Positions 32,048 to 40,625 of a stretch of DNA of 56,353 nt are shown here, piece after piece. This stretch comes from GCA-2720975 sp964467985 (GTDB lineage: Bacteria > Planctomycetota > UBA1135 > GCA-002686595). Location of the stretch: contig CAYXTP010000018.1 in assembly GCA_964467985.1 (NCBI GenBank), forward strand, positions 1-56,353, given 5' to 3'. The position numbers were made by a program, and so were the translations under genes. A model generated the notes under the pieces. It was not told the origin of the DNA and did not search any database. It saw only the letters and a program-made list of their open reading frames with translations. Every line of letters starts with the position of its first letter. Positions within the stretch are counted from its first letter, which is position 1.

Positions 32048-33895
32048 ATGAAGTTCTCGTTTTCTGCACTCGCGACCGCAGCCCTTCTTACCGCAGCCCT
32101 GCAGGCGCCCACCGTGGGCATGCAGGCGCCCGCTCCTGATCAAGGAGAGGCCGCCCCGGTCAAGAAGGACCCCGTGCTAGGAGAGCCACTGATCATCGAC
32201 GGGCACACCGTCCCGATGGTCGAGATCAAGCGCTTTCTCTGCTACGGCAAGGCTTACAACGCCCTGGACGCGCGCAGATTGGGCGTGCTGATCAAGCAGG
32301 AGAAGGAACTGCGGGAGTACGAGATCCGCAACACGATCGCCGGAGAGCGATTTGCGGGTGCTTCCTACGAAAGCCTGAACGCTGAGCAGCAGGCGCAGGT
32401 CAGTGAAGCCACGCACCAAGCGCTGTCCTACATGAACTACGAGGAGGCCGAGTACACCCGCCGCATCGAGGATCACAAGGCCAAGTTTGAGGAGCGCTAC
32501 CCTAGTCTCGACTTGGACACAGAGACGCGCCGCGCCTACGAGAGCGTTGCTTGGTACAAGGAGCAGGTGCGCCAGACGCTCGAGTTCGAGACCATGTTCT
32601 TCCCTGGGCACCCCGATGATTGGCCGGAGATCACTCGCGAGGCGGTCCACGCGGGATCCCCCCAGTTCGATCTCCTGGCGGACTACGCACAGCATTACCA
32701 GTGGCGCCTAGAAGCCGCCGCGGAGAGTGGCGAGCCCGTCAAGCGTGAAGAGGAGATGATGATGAGTCTCCTGCGCGAGTACGTGATGGATGCCCTGATT
32801 AGCTTGGTCGAGATCAAGACCCAAACCGAAGGCCTGCCGCCCGAAGTGCTCATGACCATCGAAGGCGGAGGATTTAGCGAGAGCCTGATGACGGAGGACG
32901 TGTACCAGGAAATGAAACACGTCTTCACGCCAGCCGACGTCTACGAGGCCAAGATGTTCCTGGCCCTCGAGTACGTCGCGAAACGGGAGATTTCAAAGGC
33001 CGGAGCGCTGCTTGACCGTGCGAAATTCGTGCAGGACATCCACCGCATGCAAGCCGAACTTTCGGGATCGATCTTCAGCTGGGAGTTCCTGGCACTGGAC
33101 GGACACCAATTCCCCTCGATTGTCTCCTACAACGAACACGCCTACCTCGTTGAGTCCTACAAGTCGATGATCGCTGACGAGATCACTCGAACAGAGAACA
33201 ACATTCTACCGATGGAACTTCAGCTCGCCCTGCCTCGAGCCAATGTGATCATGGGCCTTGGCAAGTGCACGGCTGACGTCTTGTTGGTCTCGGCCTTCGA
33301 TTTTCCACGCTATGAGTGGAAGAAGGATGGTTGGGCTCAGGCAGAGGACAAGGCCAACGAGATTCGGGCGGAGATCGATGATTACATCGACTTCATCATC
33401 GAGCAGGGAAACGAGAAGCAAATCGCTCTTGAGGAAGGCCGCAACTACACGGCCCCGGAGAACCTCGAGAGCTTTGATGAATTCTGGTCGGACCTCTTGG
33501 ACCTCAAGAGTGAGTACTACGACCCGCCTCTGCCCGTGACGGGCAAGATGCCCGCGGCCATGGGCCTACGGAACAAGGGTCGGTTCACTGGGGACGAGAC
33601 AACCCGCAACGATTTTCGGCGCTTGGTGGGAGAGAGCCCCTACTCGGAGTACATCTACGACCTCTCCGTTACCGACAAGATCTTCTTCGAACTCGAGCCT
33701 GGCAACATCGGCGGGCCCTACAAGGGAGTGAAGGGCTACTACATCGTCTACATGAAGCAGCGCGCGGCACCCACCAACCCGATCGACCCCAACTCCGATC
33801 AGCACTTCAACATGCTCGCGGACGACTATGCGCGCACGAGTTTCCAGGCATTCGCGCATAAGGCGCTGAGAGAAGCCACGGTTAGCGGACTGTAG
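32048..33895 (+). CDS. Secreted foldase-like (SurA/PpiC-related) protein
   Basis: A 615-residue exported protein from ATG 32048, chosen because a good signal peptide follows (KFSFSALATAALLTAALQA). LIIDGHTVPMVEIKRFLCYG resembles the opening strand and helix of SurA-type chaperones (usually VNG-x-x-I). A long helical, acidic body follows. Near the C-terminus, FFELEPGNIGGPYKGVKGYY and IVYMKQRAAP reproduce the end of parvulin PPIase domains (LKPGEISGPV-x-x-x-x-GYHIIKV), while the start of such a domain is not clear. A large periplasmic chaperone is likely. It is divergent from the cassette with the short SurA-like lipoprotein and upstream of an MsbA-type exporter, so an envelope role fits. Confidence 0.7.
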   Translation: MKFSFSALATAALLTAALQAPTVGMQAPAPDQGEAAPVKKDPVLGEPLIIDGHTVPMVEIKRFLCYGKAYNALDARRLGVLIKQEKELREYEIRNTIAGERFAGASYESLNAEQQAQVSEATHQALSYMNYEEAEYTRRIEDHKAKFEERYPSLDLDTETRRAYESVAWYKEQVRQTLEFETMFFPGHPDDWPEITREAVHAGSPQFDLLADYAQHYQWRLEAAAESGEPVKREEEMMMSLLREYVMDALISLVEIKTQTEGLPPEVLMTIEGGGFSESLMTEDVYQEMKHVFTPADVYEAKMFLALEYVAKREISKAGALLDRAKFVQDIHRMQAELSGSIFSWEFLALDGHQFPSIVSYNEHAYLVESYKSMIADEITRTENNILPMELQLALPRANVIMGLGKCTADVLLVSAFDFPRYEWKKDGWAQAEDKANEIRAEIDDYIDFIIEQGNEKQIALEEGRNYTAPENLESFDEFWSDLLDLKSEYYDPPLPVTGKMPAAMGLRNKGRFTGDETTRNDFRRLVGESPYSEYIYDLSVTDKIFFELEPGNIGGPYKGVKGYYIVYMKQRAAPTNPIDPNSDQHFNMLADDYARTSFQAFAHKALREATVSGL

Positions 33896-33982
33896 AGCCC
33901 GCGCACCCTCAGTGATGGCCCCGGGGGGGGGATGCCCGCCGGCATCCTGTCCTCGCGCTTTACATACGCCTCGCGGCTCTCG

Positions 33983-35911
33983 ATGATCCGCCCCGTGAAA
34001 CCTGCTCCCACAGGTCTGCGCCACCTGCTGTGGCCCTACGCCCGTCCCTACTTGGGCGCGCTCGCGTTGGTTCTCTGCCTGGGCGCTGTGACGGCCGTGC
34101 TCCAGCAGTCGGCCTACTTCATGCTCAAGCCCACCTGGGAGGTGTTGTTCGAGGATGTCCCCCAGGAACCGACGCGGCCCGCCGGGCTGGGGCTCCAACC
34201 TGAAATCGAGCCTGAAGTCGAGCCGCTTCCACTCAACACCATGGGCGGCATCGAGCTCAAGATGGAGGCACTCAGGGACTGGGCCACGGACCGGGTTCTG
34301 GGAGAATCACCGGACTACTCTGACGAAGGGCGGCGCAGGTCACTCTTGCGAGTCTGCGGGCTCGTGGCCCTGCTAGCGGTGTTTGCCGCGGCCAGTGGCT
34401 ACGCGTTTGTCCTGCTCTCTCGCTGGGTCACCATGCACATGGTGCTGGGCCTGCGCATGGACATTGCCCGCCACTTGATGGGCTTGTCCATGCGCTATCA
34501 CGGCAAGCGTCAATTCGGCGACTTGCTGACGCGCGTGGGGGCGGACGTCAACCAGACCATGATTGTGGTGCAGAACGCCCTGCGTGAATTGGTGCAGGAG
34601 CCCCTGCTGGCGGTCATGGCCCTGGCGGGCGCCTTTGTCATGGCGCCCCAGGCCACAGCCATCGTGGTTGTGGGTCTGCCGTTGTTGATCATCCCCGTTT
34701 CGCGCCTGTTCAAGAAGGTGCGCAAGCGCAGCACCAAGAGCCTCGGGCAACTGGGGCAATCCATGGAGGCTCTGGCCCAGATGTTCATGGGCATCCGGGT
34801 GGTCAAAGCCTTCCGAACCGAGGAACGCGAGCTACAGCGCTACGAGGGACTGCAACGCAGGTATATCGGCACCAGTCTGAAGATGGTGCGCACAACGGCC
34901 TTGTCCCAGGCTTGGACCCTGCTCTACACGCACCTGGGTTTGGCCATGGTCCTGCTGATTCTGGGTTGGTTGACCCTGCGTGATGGTTCTCACTCCCAGT
35001 CAAGCAACCTGGCGCCCTTCTTCCTCTTGATTTCGCGCGCGTACTCGAGCATCAAGGTCGTGACACGCGGTTGGGCCAAGGTGGCGGAAGCTCGCGGAGC
35101 TTGCGATCGCCTTGGAGATCTGTTGGCCGAACCCAAGGACATCGTGCAGCGGCCAGGCGCCCAAGCGTGCCAAGGCTTGGGTAGTGGCCTGCAGTTCGAG
35201 GACGTGAACTTCGCCTATCCAGACGGCGGGGCACCGGCTCTACGAAACCTCGATCTAGAAGTGAAAACAGGGCAGACGCTGGCCGTCGTGGGCCCCTCAG
35301 GCTCGGGAAAAACCACACTGATGGACTTGGTGGCGCGCTTCATTGAACCCGATAGCGGTCGCATCCTCGTGAACGGGCAGGATCTTCGGGACCTGACCTT
35401 CGATTCGTGGACCGATCAATTCTCGCTGGTCACCCAGGAGCCCTTCCTGTTCCACGCCTCAATCGACGAGAACATCCGCTACGGCAAGCCTGATGCCAGC
35501 CAGGAGGAACTGGAGCAGGCGGCCAAGGCAGCGAACATTCTCGACTTCATCGAAGCATTGCCTGATGGATGGCAAACCAACGTGGCCGACGCTGGGTCGC
35601 GGCTCTCGGGTGGGCAGCGCCAGCGACTGACGATCGCGCGGGCTGTCCTGCACGGCGGCGACCTGCTCTTGCTGGACGAGGCGACGAGTGCCTTGGACAC
35701 GGAATCGGAGTCCGTTGTTCAGGCGGCACTGGACGAATTGATGACTGGCAGGACGGTCATCGTGATCGCGCACCGTCTCTCGACCATTCGCCGGGCGGAT
35801 CGAATCGCCGTGCTCGAGGAAGGCCGGCTGGTTGAACTGGGCTCCCACGAGGAGCTCTTGGCCAAGAGCGGCGTCTATGCCCGGCTGCACGACCTGCAGT
35901 TCGCCGACTAG
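33983..35911 (+). CDS. ABC exporter, MsbA/lipid A-type fused ATPase-permease
   Basis: A 642-residue half-transporter. I use ATG 33983; an upstream in-frame ATG at 33932 would add 17 residues. Hydrophobic segments at about 15-40, 125-150, 230-280 and 320-345 form the six-span membrane domain; an acidic Pro/Glu-rich loop (residues about 58-90) sits between spans 1 and 2. The ATPase has Walker A GPSGSGKTT, Q-loop VTQEPFLFH, signature LSGGQRQRLTIARA, Walker B LLLLDEATSALD and H-loop AHRLSTIRRAD. It would dimerise and export lipid A-like or other lipids. It follows the foldase-like gene by 87 bases and may be cotranscribed with it. Confidence 0.92.
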   Translation: MIRPVKPAPTGLRHLLWPYARPYLGALALVLCLGAVTAVLQQSAYFMLKPTWEVLFEDVPQEPTRPAGLGLQPEIEPEVEPLPLNTMGGIELKMEALRDWATDRVLGESPDYSDEGRRRSLLRVCGLVALLAVFAAASGYAFVLLSRWVTMHMVLGLRMDIARHLMGLSMRYHGKRQFGDLLTRVGADVNQTMIVVQNALRELVQEPLLAVMALAGAFVMAPQATAIVVVGLPLLIIPVSRLFKKVRKRSTKSLGQLGQSMEALAQMFMGIRVVKAFRTEERELQRYEGLQRRYIGTSLKMVRTTALSQAWTLLYTHLGLAMVLLILGWLTLRDGSHSQSSNLAPFFLLISRAYSSIKVVTRGWAKVAEARGACDRLGDLLAEPKDIVQRPGAQACQGLGSGLQFEDVNFAYPDGGAPALRNLDLEVKTGQTLAVVGPSGSGKTTLMDLVARFIEPDSGRILVNGQDLRDLTFDSWTDQFSLVTQEPFLFHASIDENIRYGKPDASQEELEQAAKAANILDFIEALPDGWQTNVADAGSRLSGGQRQRLTIARAVLHGGDLLLLDEATSALDTESESVVQAALDELMTGRTVIVIAHRLSTIRRADRIAVLEEGRLVELGSHEELLAKSGVYARLHDLQFAD

Positions 35912-35926
35912 GCCCGGACGGACGCG

Positions 35927-36409
35927 CTAGTCCCGGGCTCGCAGCAGGCAAATGGCTTGCACGGCCACTCCGCGACCCTCGGCCATAGCTCCTAGCCCCT
36001 CGAGGGTCTTGCCCTTCACGTTCACCGAGTCCGAGCCGACGTTAAGCAGAGCGGCGATGCTGGCACGCATGGCGGACCGTACCGGTGCGATTCTCGGACC
36101 CTCCGTGGCGATGACTACATCCACATTGCCCACGACGTAGCCGGCATCGAGCACCTGTTGCACAACAGCCTTGAGAAGTTCGGAACTGTCCGCTCCCTGC
36201 CAGGTCTCATCTGTGTCCGGAAAGAGGGTTCCCACGTCATCTAGCCCCGCGGCTCCGGTCAAGGCGTCGATGATGGCGTGCAACACTGCATCGCCGTCCG
36301 AGTGCCCGGCAGGCCCGCTTGGGTGGTCGAGCTGAACGCCGCCCAGCAGACAGGGCCTGCCTTGCTCAAGGCGGTGTACGTCAAAACCCAGGCCAACTCG
36401 GTCCGTCAT
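35927..36409 (-). CDS. ispF: 2-C-methyl-D-erythritol 2,4-cyclodiphosphate synthase
   Basis: A 160-residue enzyme of the MEP isoprenoid pathway that cyclises CDP-methylerythritol phosphate. The metal ligands are in GFDVHRLEQG (Asp10, His12) and the following HSDGDAVLHAIIDAL. LGGVQLDHPSGPAGHSDGD, GTLFPDTD and the C-terminal VNVKGKTLEGLGAMAEGRGV are the family signatures. Length is normal. Its ATG overlaps the ispD stop as ATGA, giving the common ispD-ispF pair. Confidence 0.96.
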   Translation of the reverse strand: MTDRVGLGFDVHRLEQGRPCLLGGVQLDHPSGPAGHSDGDAVLHAIIDALTGAAGLDDVGTLFPDTDETWQGADSSELLKAVVQQVLDAGYVVGNVDVVIATEGPRIAPVRSAMRASIAALLNVGSDSVNVKGKTLEGLGAMAEGRGVAVQAICLLRARD

Positions 36410-37155
36410 CGCCGCTCTCCGTTCGTGCTGGCCGACCGTGACGGAACCTCGCGCAGGATCGCCTTGGCGTACAGCAGGTCTTCAGGGGTGGTGATCTTGA
36501 TGTTGTCGCGATCACCTTCGACCAATGTGACAGGGCTGTCGAAGCGTTCAAACAACGCGGCGTCGTCTGTTGCAGAGACTCCTTCGGCACAAGCTTGTTG
36601 AAGGACTGCGCGGAAGCGCTGGGCGTCGAAGGCCTGGGGGGTTTGCGCAGCCCAGAGTTCGGAACGATCCAGGGTGCCAGAGGTCTCACGGCCATCGGTC
36701 GAAGTCTTGATCGTGTCCGAGACGTGCACCGCAAGCAGGGCCGCGCCGTGTTCAAGTGCACAAGCGACCACCTGGTCGATGCGATCGGGTTGAACGAACG
36801 GCCGGGCGGCATCGTGAACGAGCACGACCTGCGCCTCTTCGGCCACGGCTAGCATGCCTGCCTGAACGGAATCCGTGCGCTCAGCGCCCCCGGGGACCAC
36901 CGCTGCGATCCAGTTTCTGGGTTGGTTCGCATTTTGGGCTGCGTCCAAGACCAACTCGCGTGCCTCATCGAGTTGATCCGCTGGGGCGACGACCACGACC
37001 TCGCGCACGCGGGCCGATTGAGCCAAACCCTGCAATGCCCTTCCTAGTACGGTCTGCCCTTCCAGTTTTAGGAACGGCTTGCGTTCGCTCTCGCCCATGC
37101 GCGTGGACTGGCCAGCTGCAAGCAAGATCGCAGAGACGAACGGAGGAGAAGGCAT
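36406..37155 (-). CDS. ispD: 2-C-methyl-D-erythritol 4-phosphate cytidylyltransferase
   Basis: A 249-residue cytidylyltransferase from ATG 37155. The nucleotide-binding signature is SAILLAAGQSTRMGESERKP (residues 8-27), and the second is VLVHDAARPFVQPDRIDQVV. WAAQTPQAFDAQRFRAVLQQ and ATDDAALFERFDSPVTLVEG with GDRDNIKITTPEDL complete the family pattern. It transfers CMP from CTP to MEP. It is coupled to ispF and divergent from ruvC across 83 bases. Confidence 0.96.
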   Translation of the reverse strand: MPSPPFVSAILLAAGQSTRMGESERKPFLKLEGQTVLGRALQGLAQSARVREVVVVAPADQLDEARELVLDAAQNANQPRNWIAAVVPGGAERTDSVQAGMLAVAEEAQVVLVHDAARPFVQPDRIDQVVACALEHGAALLAVHVSDTIKTSTDGRETSGTLDRSELWAAQTPQAFDAQRFRAVLQQACAEGVSATDDAALFERFDSPVTLVEGDRDNIKITTPEDLLYAKAILREVPSRSASTNGERR

Positions 37156-37238
37156 TTGGATTGGACCCCTAGGGATCCGTAGGGTACGGGCTGAACCCAG
37201 GATGGGACTACCCTCTCGGTTCCAACAAAGATTTACCC

Positions 37239-37769
37239 GTGTCCGACTCCGCACTTCCCGAAGTTCCTGCCGACTTCACCGGCCGCATCGTGCTCGGTAT
37301 TGACCCCGGCACCGTGGTCGTGGGGTACGGGGCCATTGTGGATCGCAAGTCCGGTCCGGTGCTCTTGGCCGCAGGCGTCTTGCGCGCTCCCGCCAAACAA
37401 GCCGTGCCCCAGCGACTGGGATACTTGGGCCTGGAGTTGGAAGCGCTTATCTCCCGCCTCAGACCCAGTGTTGTCGTCGTGGAGGAGGCGTTTTGTGGAA
37501 AGAGCGTTCAGTCGGCCCTGCGCATCGGGGAAGGACGCGGCGTGGCTCTGGCAGCGGCCGCTCGGTTTGGAGCCGAGATCGTTCAGTACCCGCCCGCCGT
37601 GGCCAAGCGGGCTGTTGTTGGCAACGGGGCCGCCGACAAGCAACACGTGGCGCGCATGGTCGCCCGAGAACTGCATCCAGCCGAAGTTCCCGACAGCCTC
37701 GACGCAACCGACGCCTTGGCATTGGCACTCACTTACTTGCATCGGCGCTCTCCATTGGGAACGCTCTGA
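37239..37769 (+). CDS. ruvC: Crossover junction endodeoxyribonuclease RuvC
   Basis: A 176-residue Holliday-junction resolvase starting with GTG. The catalytic acidic residues are visible: the first Asp in IVLGIDPGTVVVGYG, the Glu pair in VVVEEAFCGKSVQSALRIGE and the last Asp in DATDALALALTY. GRGVALAAAARFGAEIVQYP and VVGNGAADKQHVARM match the family core. ruvA and ruvB are not next to it. The next gene starts 2 bases after its stop, so they are probably cotranscribed. Confidence 0.94.
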   Translation: MSDSALPEVPADFTGRIVLGIDPGTVVVGYGAIVDRKSGPVLLAAGVLRAPAKQAVPQRLGYLGLELEALISRLRPSVVVVEEAFCGKSVQSALRIGEGRGVALAAAARFGAEIVQYPPAVAKRAVVGNGAADKQHVARMVARELHPAEVPDSLDATDALALALTYLHRRSPLGTL

Positions 37770-37771
37770 CC

Positions 37772-38674
37772 ATGACTTCACCAAGCGACTCGGGCACAGA
37801 CCGCGCAAAGATCTCCAAGGTCACTCGCAAGCGCGAGGATTCCGGCGACCCTCGGCCCGGTCTTGAAGAGTGGGCGGAACTGGAGGCCAGCTTGGCCCGC
37901 GTCTATCCGGGCTTGGAGACCGTGGATCGCGACCTGCAGTTGGGCGACAGGCAGGTTGTCGACTTGGTCGGCCTCGATGGCAAAGGGCGCACGATCCTGA
38001 CGCTAATCGTGAATGGCACTGAAGAGGGACTGGCACTGAATGCCCTGGATGTTCTCGCCTGGGCGAACACGCACGGTGAACTGTTGGCCGCGCACCTCGG
38101 GCAACAGAACCCTCAGGTTGAGAGTCCTCTTGTCGTGTTGATTGCCGACGAATTTGAGGCCCGTCTGGTCGAACGCATGGGACCTCTGGTCCCCTCTTCC
38201 TTGGCGCTCCTGCAAAGGTGCCGACTGGAGAGTGAACGGTCGTCCAGCATGTTCCTGCAACCTGTCGTCGCGGAAGAGCGTGAAGAAGAGGACTCTCTCG
38301 AGACGTATCTCGGAACCCTCTCAGAACTTCCCGAGCAATGGGCGCGCGGCCTCATTGAACGCTTCCAACGCATGGACGATGAGGTCGAGTGCAAGGCGGC
38401 CGGCAAGCGACTCAGTTGGCGCTATCGCGGGCTACCTTTGTGCAGCGTGCGCCCGATGACCGGGGGCCTCGAGGGTCAGATCGTGGGGTTGGACACCGAA
38501 ATCGTGATCGCTGAAGAGACGCACTTGGAGCCTTTTGTGGACGAAGTCTTGAAGCTCTACATGGAGGCCTTCGAAGAGGCGGGCGCAGACGATCCCGATT
38601 TGCGGCGCGTCGAACTCAAACCCTCCGGTCCGAAGCCGCACCTGAGTGCTGAGGAACTCAAGGCCTTCCACTAG
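37772..38674 (+). CDS. Protein of unknown function with a possible degenerate PD-(D/E)XK core
   Basis: A 300-residue soluble protein. Residues about 47-85 (LETVDRDLQLGDRQVVDLVG, then LDGKGRTILTLIV) have the strand-Asp-strand outline of PD-(D/E)XK nucleases, with Asp64 in the expected place. The following ExK, however, is replaced by hydrophobic residues (TLIVNG), so catalysis is doubtful. The middle has an acidic segment (EEREEEDSLETYLG) and helices. The C-terminus (GLDTEIVIAEETHLEPFVDE) is acidic. It starts 2 bases after ruvC, suggesting a role near DNA repair or recombination. I know of no named family for it. Confidence 0.7.
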   Translation: MTSPSDSGTDRAKISKVTRKREDSGDPRPGLEEWAELEASLARVYPGLETVDRDLQLGDRQVVDLVGLDGKGRTILTLIVNGTEEGLALNALDVLAWANTHGELLAAHLGQQNPQVESPLVVLIADEFEARLVERMGPLVPSSLALLQRCRLESERSSSMFLQPVVAEEREEEDSLETYLGTLSELPEQWARGLIERFQRMDDEVECKAAGKRLSWRYRGLPLCSVRPMTGGLEGQIVGLDTEIVIAEETHLEPFVDEVLKLYMEAFEEAGADDPDLRRVELKPSGPKPHLSAEELKAFH

Positions 38675-38749
38675 ACCGTTCTGCCGAATCACGGGGCCGC
38701 TGGGTCTCGGACAGAAAAAGGGCGACGGTTCGGCCTGGCGCACGTCTGG

Positions 38750-39322
38750 GTGTCCGTGCGAACTCGTTCTTCTCCAGCATGGATGTGCGCCCTTGTGGGT
38801 TGGCTAGTCTGCGTGACCCTGTTCACTGCCGTGCAGCGCTGGGCTCCTCGCCGCTGGGATCCATTGCCCAAGGCGCCGCCCATGTGCCTACTGCATCCCG
38901 ATGAACCCGCGGAGCCCCCTCGGGTGAGCCCTCGATCCTGGCGCAGCATTCCCAACGTGGGACCGACGAGGGCGCTGGCCTTGACCCGAGCTCTGTGGGA
39001 GGCCGGGGCCAGTCGGCCACAGGACATCAACCTGACCCAGATTCACGGCATCGGTCCGATCACGGCCGAGCGGATCTTGAACTCCTGGGACGACGGGGCA
39101 ATGCTCTCTCCGAGCGATTGGCTCCCCCGCAGCTCTGCGGAAGGCCCCGGTTGGGGGGGGTATACTCGCGACGAGAGCGCTACATGTCCCTTTCCTCCCA
39201 TTCCTCTCCCGCGGACGCCCTTTTCGCACGACGGGCCGGCCCCCCGCATGCCTTGGATGAGGCCCACGTGGAGCAGGTCGTCCGTGCAGCGCTCGCCGAA
39301 GATAGGGGGCCAGGGGATGTGA
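38750..39322 (+). CDS. Membrane-anchored helix-hairpin-helix (ComEA-like) protein
   Basis: A protein of up to 190 residues from GTG 38750 (ATG 38783 is an alternative). It has one membrane span (ALVGWLVCVTLFTAVQRW), a Pro-rich linker and two helix-hairpin-helix units: IPNVGPTRALALTRALWEAG and INLTQIHGIGPITAERILNS. The arrangement of anchor plus HhH pair is that of ComEA, which binds double-stranded DNA during uptake. After about residue 125 the sequence loses character, and the frame runs 139 bases into nadC, so the true C-terminus may have been lost by a frameshift near 39150-39180. Confidence 0.7.
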   Translation: MSVRTRSSPAWMCALVGWLVCVTLFTAVQRWAPRRWDPLPKAPPMCLLHPDEPAEPPRVSPRSWRSIPNVGPTRALALTRALWEAGASRPQDINLTQIHGIGPITAERILNSWDDGAMLSPSDWLPRSSAEGPGWGGYTRDESATCPFPPIPLPRTPFSHDGPAPRMPWMRPTWSRSSVQRSPKIGGQGM

Positions 39323-40146
39323 CTTCAGAGGGTCTGCTGCCTGCCGAGGTTCTAGCCGAAGCGCGACTTGTTGCCCGCGACTCGGGAGTGCTCGCTGGCT
39401 TGGACGTCTTCACGCGCACGTTCCAGTTGTGCGATGAGCGTGTCAAGTTTCAAGTCAATGCTCGCGATGGGCAGCGTGTGGAACCCGATCAGGAACTTGC
39501 GACCCTTGTCGGGACGGCCCGTGGCATGCTGCTGGCCGAGAGGACCGCACTCAACTTGCTGCAACGCATGTCGGGCATCGCCACCCAGACCGCGCAGTTT
39601 GTGCAGGAGGTTGGCGGGCAGGTGCGCGTTCTCGACACGCGCAAGACAACGCCTGGCTTGCGCACTCTGGAGAAGTACGCCGTCCGCTGTGGTGGGGGGG
39701 AGAATCACCGCTTCGGCTTGTTTGACGAGGCGATGATCAAGGAGAACCACTTGGCCTTGGCCGGCTGTGACCTGGAGCGAGCACTTGGGCTTCTGCGCCA
39801 GGAAGTAGGACCGAGCATGCGCATCACAGCAGAAGCCAGTGATCGAAACGAGGCCAGCGCAGCGCTACGGGGTGGGGCAGATGTGATCCTGCTGGATAAC
39901 TTCTCACCTGCTGAGCTGCGCGAACTCTGCCCGGTGCTGCGTCAGCAGTCCCAGGAGTTGGGAACCAAGGTCGAGCTCGAGGCTTCCGGCGGAATTCGGC
40001 TGGCAACGGTGGCCGCATTCGCCCAAACCGGAGTCGATCGACTGTCCGTGGGCGCCTTGACTCACTCGGTACAGGCCTTGGACCTGTCCCTCTACCTGAA
40101 GCCCCTTGCAGATTCTGTGGCGCAACAAGTCGAGGGCCAAGAATGA
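39184..40146 (+). CDS. nadC: Nicotinate-nucleotide pyrophosphorylase (carboxylating)
   Basis: A 320-residue quinolinate phosphoribosyltransferase of NAD synthesis. AALAEDRGPGDVTSEGLLP, ERTALNLLQRMSGIATQTA, VLDTRKTTPGLRTLEKYAV, CGGGENHRFGLFDEAMIKEN, DVILLDNFSPAELRE and VELEASGGIRLATVAAFAQT with GVDRLSVGALTHS are the family signatures, including the Arg, Lys and Glu residues that bind quinolinate and PRPP. Length is about 40 residues above the usual because of an N-terminal extension. The stop overlaps the next start as ATGA. Confidence 0.95.
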   Translation: MSLSSHSSPADALFARRAGPPHALDEAHVEQVVRAALAEDRGPGDVTSEGLLPAEVLAEARLVARDSGVLAGLDVFTRTFQLCDERVKFQVNARDGQRVEPDQELATLVGTARGMLLAERTALNLLQRMSGIATQTAQFVQEVGGQVRVLDTRKTTPGLRTLEKYAVRCGGGENHRFGLFDEAMIKENHLALAGCDLERALGLLRQEVGPSMRITAEASDRNEASAALRGGADVILLDNFSPAELRELCPVLRQQSQELGTKVELEASGGIRLATVAAFAQTGVDRLSVGALTHSVQALDLSLYLKPLADSVAQQVEGQE

Positions 40147-40625
40147 CCTTGCGGCGCGAGGCGGACGGCGCCCAACTGCGCCTGGAGTTCACTGCCGCCC
40201 ATGCGGTGGGACGCCAAGCCCGGGCTGAGCTGAGGCAATTCGGCGCCGAGCACGGCATGGACTCAAGCGCCTTGGAAATCCTGGAATTTGTGGCCGGCGA
40301 GTTGATCGACAACGCCATCGATCACGGCGGAGGGGCAGGGGCTCGGGAGGCCTGCGACGTGTTGGACGGGGCGCAGGTCGGTGCTCGCCTGCACGTTGCA
40401 GCAGAGCGCTGGGTATTGAGCGTTGCCGATCACGATGGCGAGTTGGACCATCGCCTGCAGACTCAAATCACTGCAGCAAAGGAAGGCAGTCTAGATCCCT
40501 TGGGGGAGCGTGGGCGCGGCCTCTTCCTGCTGAGCCGCATGGTGGATGTCCTCGATGTTCGTGCCCGTGAGGGCGGCTGTGGGGTCGTGTTCCGGGTGGA
40601 GAAAGCCCTTGGCGAACAAGACTGA
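40143..40625 (+). CDS. RsbW/SpoIIAB-like serine-kinase-type ATP-binding protein
   Basis: A 160-residue HATPase_c_2 protein. The N-box is EFVAGELIDNAIDHGGG, the G1-like part is WVLSVADHDGELDH, and the G2-like part is GERGRGLFLLSRMVDVLDVR. These correspond to the GHKL ATP-binding fold of anti-sigma factors and of partner-switching kinases. No anti-anti-sigma (STAS) gene is nearby, so its partner is unknown. It is translationally coupled to nadC, which probably reflects shared transcription rather than shared function. Confidence 0.85.
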   Translation: MTLRREADGAQLRLEFTAAHAVGRQARAELRQFGAEHGMDSSALEILEFVAGELIDNAIDHGGGAGAREACDVLDGAQVGARLHVAAERWVLSVADHDGELDHRLQTQITAAKEGSLDPLGERGRGLFLLSRMVDVLDVRAREGGCGVVFRVEKALGEQD

